Assembly: GCF_009296025.1 (NCBI RefSeq)
Contig: NZ_CP045178.1
Location: 124,001 to 188,000 of the forward strand
Source: Streptomyces tsukubensis
Lineage (GTDB): Bacteria; Actinomycetota; Actinomycetes; Streptomycetales; Streptomycetaceae
Direction: 5' to 3'
DNA length: 64,000 nt
The notes under the pieces were generated by a model. It was not told the origin of the DNA and searched no databases. It was given only the letters and a program-made list of their open reading frames with translations. Made by a program: the position numbers and the translations under genes. Positions 60,294 through 64,000 of this stretch are shown in pieces; within the stretch, counting starts at the first letter, position 1; each line of letters starts with the position of its first letter.

Positions 60294-61160
60294 TCAGGTC
60301 ACGGGACACCGGCGGCTGACGTGACCGTCGGTGCCCGCGGGGCGGACATCGAGGTCGCGCAGATTGATGGAGAGGCTGTCACCCCAGGTGTCGCACCCCT
60401 TGGTGAAGTCGGCCTTCCGGTACTCGATGTCGAAGACCTTGCCGTGGTAGGCGTCGGAGAACTCCGGGCACTCCTTGTAGCGGGCGCACTCCTCGACGAC
60501 GGCGAAGTCGAAGCCGATCCTTGAGCGGCGCGACAGCAGTTCACCGGTGTTCTTCTGGCCGAAGGCCAGGTGGCGCCGGTGTGCGCGTTCGGCGAGGAGG
60601 GTGGCGAAGGCTTCCGCGTCCTTGGCTGTGAGCAGCTCCTCCGAGCGCTGGTAGCTGTCGAGGTTGTCCGCTTCCACCGCGTCATAACCGGCGTCGGCGC
60701 AACCGTCGATCCAGGGACCCACCACCTCCATGAGCGCGGCACGCTTCCCCGCCGAGGAAATGTCCAGCAGTGGCTCGTCCCAGTCCTCGTCCACGACGGG
60801 GCGCCCTTCCCCGTCCCGCAGGAGCAGCTCGGGGTGGTGGTCCTTCCACCAGGTGATGGCACTGTCCGGCTGCGTCTGGAAGGCGTTGACGTAACAGACG
60901 TTGTAGAGGCCGGGCGCCGGTTTGGCGGTGCGGTCGCGGGAGACCGCCTTCACTCCGTCAGGCGGGGTGTAGGGGCCGCCGATCTGGTAGTCGAAAGCGG
61001 TGTCGGCGGCGGGGACGCGCACCGCTGTGGGAGCGGAGGCTTTCGCATGCTCCGACGGCTTCGTCCCGTCGGGCCGCCCGCCCGCGTCGGCGGAACAGGC
61101 AGTGGTGAACGCGAGCAGCAGGATCCCTGCGGGAAGGCTGCGGGTGAACCAACGGTGCAC
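60294..61160 (-). CDS. GH114-like endo-alpha-1,4-polygalactosaminidase, lipoprotein
   Basis: The protein has 288 aa. The N-terminus VHRWFTRSLPAGILLLAFTTACSAD is a lipoprotein signal with Cys after TTA. The domain is a GH114-like barrel: FDYQIGGPYTPPDGVKAVSRDR, LYNVCYVNAFQTQPD, LLDISSAGKRAALMEVVGPWIDGCADAGYDAVEADNLDSYQRS with the Asp/Glu rich motif, then FAVVEECARYKECPEF. GH114 enzymes cut galactosaminogalactan, a fungal biofilm polymer. GTG 61160 is chosen for the signal peptide; the ribosome site is weak. A 49-bp heptamer repeat lies 63 bp upstream. Confidence 0.82.
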   Translation of the reverse strand: MHRWFTRSLPAGILLLAFTTACSADAGGRPDGTKPSEHAKASAPTAVRVPAADTAFDYQIGGPYTPPDGVKAVSRDRTAKPAPGLYNVCYVNAFQTQPDSAITWWKDHHPELLLRDGEGRPVVDEDWDEPLLDISSAGKRAALMEVVGPWIDGCADAGYDAVEADNLDSYQRSEELLTAKDAEAFATLLAERAHRRHLAFGQKNTGELLSRRSRIGFDFAVVEECARYKECPEFSDAYHGKVFDIEYRKADFTKGCDTWGDSLSINLRDLDVRPAGTDGHVSRRCPVT

Positions 61161-61222
61161 GGGTGGTGTGTTCTCTCTTCGGTGCCGACCCGCGGGCTGC
61201 GGACGGTGGCGGGAGCCGGGGC

Positions 61223-61271
61223 CTGACGGCTGACGGCTGACGGCTGACGGCTGACGGCTGACGGCTGACGG
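61223..61271. repeat. Heptamer tandem repeat (CTGACGG)x7
   Basis: Seven perfect copies of a 7-bp unit lie between the VOC gene stop (61273) and the GH114-like gene start (61160), in the likely promoter/leader region of the latter. A perfect repeat of this kind can change copy number by slippage. Confidence 0.95.
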
Positions 61272-61272
61272 C

Positions 61273-61689
61273 TCAGGAACGGCGTACGGCGACGAGCTCG
61301 ACCTCGAACCCGTCGCTGGACTCCAAGTAGGCCGCGTACTGCTGAGGCCCTCCCGCGTACGGGTGCCGGTCGGCGAACAGGAGCGACCAGCCGTGAGCGG
61401 GGGCCGACCGGGCCAGCCGGTCGACCGCGGACTCGTCATGTACGTGGAAGGCGAGGTGGTTGAGGCCGGGGGCCCGGCGGTCGTGCCGGTCGGCGGTCAG
61501 GTCCGGTGACTGCTCCAGGACCAGGTAGGTGTGGTGCAGCCGCCAGCTCCGACCGTGCTCCCAGCTTTGGTGGAGGGTGTAGCCCAGCTCCTGGAGCAGC
61601 CACTGCCAGTCGCCCACGCGAGCGAGGTCGGGGATCCATATCTCCACGTGGTGGATGGCGCCTGCGGCCGGGAGGTGAGCGTCGGTCAC
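61273..61689 (-). CDS. VOC-family protein (glyoxalase/bleomycin-resistance fold)
   Basis: The protein has 138 aa with two beta-alpha-beta-beta-beta units. The metal-ligand positions are HHVEIWIPD (His) in the first unit and NHLAFHVHD (His) with FEVELVAV (Glu) in the second. Such small proteins act as metal-dependent isomerases or lyases, or bind antibiotics; the role here is unknown. GTG 61689 is in the expected place. It is transcribed toward the heptamer repeat and the GH114-like gene, so both might share a transcript. Confidence 0.82.
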   Translation of the reverse strand: MTDAHLPAAGAIHHVEIWIPDLARVGDWQWLLQELGYTLHQSWEHGRSWRLHHTYLVLEQSPDLTADRHDRRAPGLNHLAFHVHDESAVDRLARSAPAHGWSLLFADRHPYAGGPQQYAAYLESSDGFEVELVAVRRS

Positions 61690-61849
61690 AGGGTGCCTTT
61701 CCCGGGAGGGTTCGTTGCTGGAAGCCTATCCCGGTCCATTGACGGGTCGCCCCCGCCCGGCGTCACGGTCCCCGGTCCGGATGGCTGCCCCGCGCCGTCA
61801 CCATCGCGCCGGGCGTTCGCCCCCCGCCGTACGCACTCCCGGAGGCGGG

Positions 61850-61879
61850 GTGACAACAGTCACAAGAGTCCGATATATG
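61850..61879 (+). promoter_or_regulatory. Possible promoter of the MFS exporter gene
   Basis: GTGACA (61850-61855), an 18-bp spacer and TATATG (61874-61879) give a fair promoter in the stretch 61690-62099, which holds no gene. Confidence 0.4.
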
Positions 61880-61921
61880 CGGAACGCTTCCGTGCGGCCC
61901 GAGGCTGGTACGCTCAAGAGC

Positions 61922-61942
61922 TGTACGAAACTGTTTCGTACA
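61922..61942. promoter_or_regulatory. Perfect 21-bp palindrome, TetR-type operator
   Basis: The arms TGTACGAAAC and GTTTCGTACA flank a central T. It lies 158 bp before the MFS gene and 43 bp after the possible -10 box, a layout typical of TetR-repressed exporters in Streptomyces. No tetR gene is seen in the window; it may lie beyond the right end. Confidence 0.75.
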
Positions 61943-62099
61943 CGTTTCATGATGCCCCTGCGCCCCGGCCGCTTCAATGGAGAAGTCACCGGGTCCTCCT
62001 CTTATTCCCGCGGTGGCCACGCGACCGGCAGGCCCGCGCGGACTCCGTCCTCGTCGTCGTACCGAGTGCTTCACAGCAAGCAACCTGGAGTACCTGCTC

Positions 62100-63608
62100 A
62101 TGAGCCAGTCCACCGATACCCTCGACCCCGGCGTGACCGCTCCGGGCCTGGGTCCATCGGCCGAAGAGAAGCCACAGCACCGCTGGTGGGTGCTGGGTGT
62201 GATCGCCCTCGCCCAGTTGATGGTCGTGCTGGACGCCACCATCGTGAACATCGCACTGCCCACGGCCCAGAAGGACCTCGGCTTCAGCGACGGCAACCGT
62301 CAGTGGATCATCACCGCCTACGCGCTCGCCTTCGGCAGTCTGTTGCTGCTCGGCGGCCGGCTGGCGGACCTCATAGGCCGCAAGACGGTCTTCCTCATCG
62401 GAGTGGCGGGCTTCGCCGGAGCCTCCGCCCTCGCGGGCGCGGCGCCGAACTTCGAAGTACTCGTCACCGGTCGCGCCCTCCAGGGCGTGTTCGGCGCGAT
62501 GCTCGCACCCGCCGCGCTCGCGCTGCTCAACATCACCTTCACCAGCGCCAAGGAACGGGCCAAGGCGTTCGGTGTCTACGGCGCCATCGCGGGGGCCGGC
62601 GGCGGCATCGGCCTGCTCCTCGGAGGAGTGCTGACTCAACACCTGAGCTGGCGCTGGACCCTCTACGTCAACCTGTTCATCGCCGTCTTCGCCTTCGTGG
62701 GCGGCCTCATGCTGCTGCGTACGACGAAGCGGACCGAGCGGCCCAAGCTCGACATCCCCGGCACCGTGCTGGCCTCCGCCGGGCTCTTCAGCCTTGTCTT
62801 CGGTTTCTCGAACGCCGAGTCAGATGGCTGGTCCTCCCCCATGACCTGGGGTTTCCTTGCTGCTTCCGTGGTGCTGATCGGCCTGTTCACCTGGTGGCAG
62901 ACGAAGACCACACACCCCCTTCTGCCCCTGCGGATCCTCGCCGACCGGGACCGTGGCGCCTCCTTCGCTGTGGCCGCCATCTGCAGCATCGGCATGTTCG
63001 GTGTCTTCCTCTTCCTCACCTACTTCCTCCAGGGCACGCTCGGCTTCACCCCGGTCAAGACCGGGCTCGGCTTCCTGCCCATGATCGGTGCCCTGATGGT
63101 CACCGCGCAGTTGGCCACCAACAGCCTGATCCCGAGGTTCGGCCCGCGCCCTGTCGTCCCTGTCGGTCTGATCATGGCCGCCGGCGGTCTGGTCTGGATG
63201 ACCGGCCTGGACCAGAGCAGCACGTACGCGGCCCATGTCCTCCCGCCGCTGATCCTGATGGGTCTCGGAATCGGCCTGGTCATGCCCCCCGCCATGAGCC
63301 TCGCCACCAGCGGCATCAGCGCTCAGGACGCGGGAGCGGGCTCCGCGGCGGTCAACACCATGCAGCAGATCGGCGGAGCCATCGGCACCGCCCTGCTGAA
63401 CACCATCGCCGCCTCCGCGGCCACCAACTACCTCGCGGGGAAGCAGCCCACCAGGGGCGTGCTGATGCAGGCGCAGTTGGAGAGCTACTCGACCGCGTAC
63501 TGGTGGTCGGCCGGATTCTTCGCCGCTGGCGCCGTCCTCGCCCTGCTCATGTACCGCAGTGGACGTCCCGCCCCGCTGGAAGGCAGCGCACCCGTCGTGC
63601 ACATGTAG
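62100..63608 (+). CDS. DHA2-type MFS multidrug exporter (EmrB/QacA family)
   Basis: The protein has 502 aa and 14 predicted helices. VVLDATIVNIALPTAQKDL is the DHA2 motif D1, LGGRLADLIGRKTVFL is MFS motif A, and GAIAGAGGGIGLLLGGVLTQHLSWRW is motif C with the GP-like turn replaced by G-rich residues. It exports cationic or hydrophobic drugs with proton antiport. ATG 62100 follows GGAG with 9-nt spacing. The perfect palindrome upstream indicates repression by a TetR protein. A terminator hairpin follows. Confidence 0.93.
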   Translation: MSQSTDTLDPGVTAPGLGPSAEEKPQHRWWVLGVIALAQLMVVLDATIVNIALPTAQKDLGFSDGNRQWIITAYALAFGSLLLLGGRLADLIGRKTVFLIGVAGFAGASALAGAAPNFEVLVTGRALQGVFGAMLAPAALALLNITFTSAKERAKAFGVYGAIAGAGGGIGLLLGGVLTQHLSWRWTLYVNLFIAVFAFVGGLMLLRTTKRTERPKLDIPGTVLASAGLFSLVFGFSNAESDGWSSPMTWGFLAASVVLIGLFTWWQTKTTHPLLPLRILADRDRGASFAVAAICSIGMFGVFLFLTYFLQGTLGFTPVKTGLGFLPMIGALMVTAQLATNSLIPRFGPRPVVPVGLIMAAGGLVWMTGLDQSSTYAAHVLPPLILMGLGIGLVMPPAMSLATSGISAQDAGAGSAAVNTMQQIGGAIGTALLNTIAASAATNYLAGKQPTRGVLMQAQLESYSTAYWWSAGFFAAGAVLALLMYRSGRPAPLEGSAPVVHM

Positions 63609-63624
63609 TACCCCTCTTCACCGG

Positions 63625-63672
63625 CGCCCCGCCCCCTGCCTGTCCGCACCGCGACAGTCAGGGGGCGGGGCG
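63625..63672. terminator. Terminator of the MFS gene
   Basis: 14-bp perfect arms (63625-63638 with 63659-63672) continue inward with CTGTC/GACAG after one mismatch. Confidence 0.85.
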
Positions 63673-63879
63673 TTCTGGCGTTCACGGTGCGGTGCGTGCC
63701 ATGTCATGCCGTGCCGTACGCAGGACAGTGCCGCGATGGGTCCCTCCCTCGTCGCCCCACGGCTCCCGGCACTCGACGGACTCGCGCCCGCGAGCGCAAC
63801 TTCCGCTCTTTCGAGCCCAGTTGTCACGATCTTGTCTCGGGGCGCCCCCTGGTACCGCCTGCCCCTTGCCTGTCTCCGC

Positions 63880-63913
63880 GGAATCGACTCCAATCTCTCG
63901 AATGGTCGATTCC
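63880..63913. promoter_or_regulatory. Inverted repeat before the last gene
   Basis: GGAATCGAC and GTCGATTCC are perfect 9-bp arms around 16 bp. It lies 20 bp ahead of the partial gene and could be an operator or an mRNA hairpin. The rest of 63609-63879 shows only the terminator. Confidence 0.5.
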
Positions 63914-63932
63914 ACAAGGAGGTGGAGCGGCG

Positions 63933-64000
63933 GTGGCGGGTGCGGCAACGGACGCGGCGGCCAGGGCGAGCTGTCCCCTGCCGCTGTGTCACGCGCGCCG
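63933..64000 (+). CDS. Start of an unknown gene, cut by the window end
   Basis: GTG at 63933 has AAGGAGG (63916-63922) 10 nt upstream and the frame stays open to the end, giving 22 residues (MAGAATDAAARASCPLPLCH..). Too little is present for identification. The strong ribosome site is the main support. Confidence 0.45.
   Translation, partial: MAGAATDAAARASCPLPLCHAR

Noticed and set aside
61161..61439. An N-terminal extension of the GH114-like protein running through the heptamer repeat.
   Set aside because: It would place about 90 residues with a repeated SAVSRQP pattern before a normal lipoprotein signal peptide; GTG 61160 fits better.

Overview
The window is about 64 kb of very GC-rich DNA with strong GC3 bias, frequent GTG starts, ATGA/GTGA stop-start overlaps, twin-arginine exported enzymes, a two-armed isorenieratene-type carotenoid cluster and a DasR-like operator. 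Together these point to a Streptomyces chromosome, most likely an accessory or arm-like region. I cannot name the species, and I see no rRNA, tRNA, CRISPR array or complete transposase gene.

Layout. 1-2.6 kb: the end of a glycine-betaine binding protein and a secreted beta-helix enzyme with a discoidin domain. 2.9-4.6 kb: an aldo/keto reductase broken by a 162-bp inverted-repeat element, then a PPOX-fold flavoprotein. 4.9-13.9 kb: the carotenoid cluster, crtYTU on + facing crtEIBV on -, with a RidA-like gene and a 63-bp remnant of the same element between the arms. 14-17 kb: an MMPL exporter and a MarR regulator. 17-25.3 kb: a rhamnose-type ABC importer divergent from a secreted GH78 alpha-L-rhamnosidase. 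25.6-33.7 kb: a macro-domain protein, a PL8 polysaccharide lyase, EfeO, EfeB and a phospholipase-C-like phosphoesterase. 33.8-42.7 kb: a complete peptide-type ABC importer, a ROK regulator and an MlrC-like M81 peptidase. 42.8-49.7 kb: a phosphorylcholine-phosphatase-like HAD protein, a GH84 N-acetylglucosaminidase carrying an in-frame copy of the element, an SDR protein and two hypothetical proteins. 50-57.4 kb: a nine-gene cluster (amidohydrolase, PRD protein, SFCGS protein, DUF4312, DUF4311, DUF4310, DgaE-like PLP lyase, HPr-like protein, KDPG-type aldolase) divergent from an IclR regulator. 57.5-64 kb: a third full copy of the element, a phosphocholine-type phospholipase C, a GH114-like hydrolase, a VOC protein and a DHA2 MFS exporter with a perfect palindrome upstream.

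How the parts fit. The secreted enzymes (GH78, PL8, GH84, GH114-like, beta-helix enzyme, two phospholipases C, phosphorylcholine phosphatase) and the importers read as a scavenging region for amino-sugar and rhamnose polymers, phospholipid head groups and peptides. The nine-gene cluster looks like uptake plus catabolism of a phosphorylated amino-sugar acid. It has no recognisable kinase but does have HPr-like and PRD proteins, so an unrecognised PTS-like import system is a reasonable hypothesis.

Two things stand out as possibly undescribed. One is a small non-autonomous element family (three 162-bp copies and one 63-bp derivative, TNA target duplications) that adds exactly 55 codons and is open in both orientations when the target triplet is a codon. 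The other is the DUF4310/4311/4312-SFCGS-PRD-HPr cluster.
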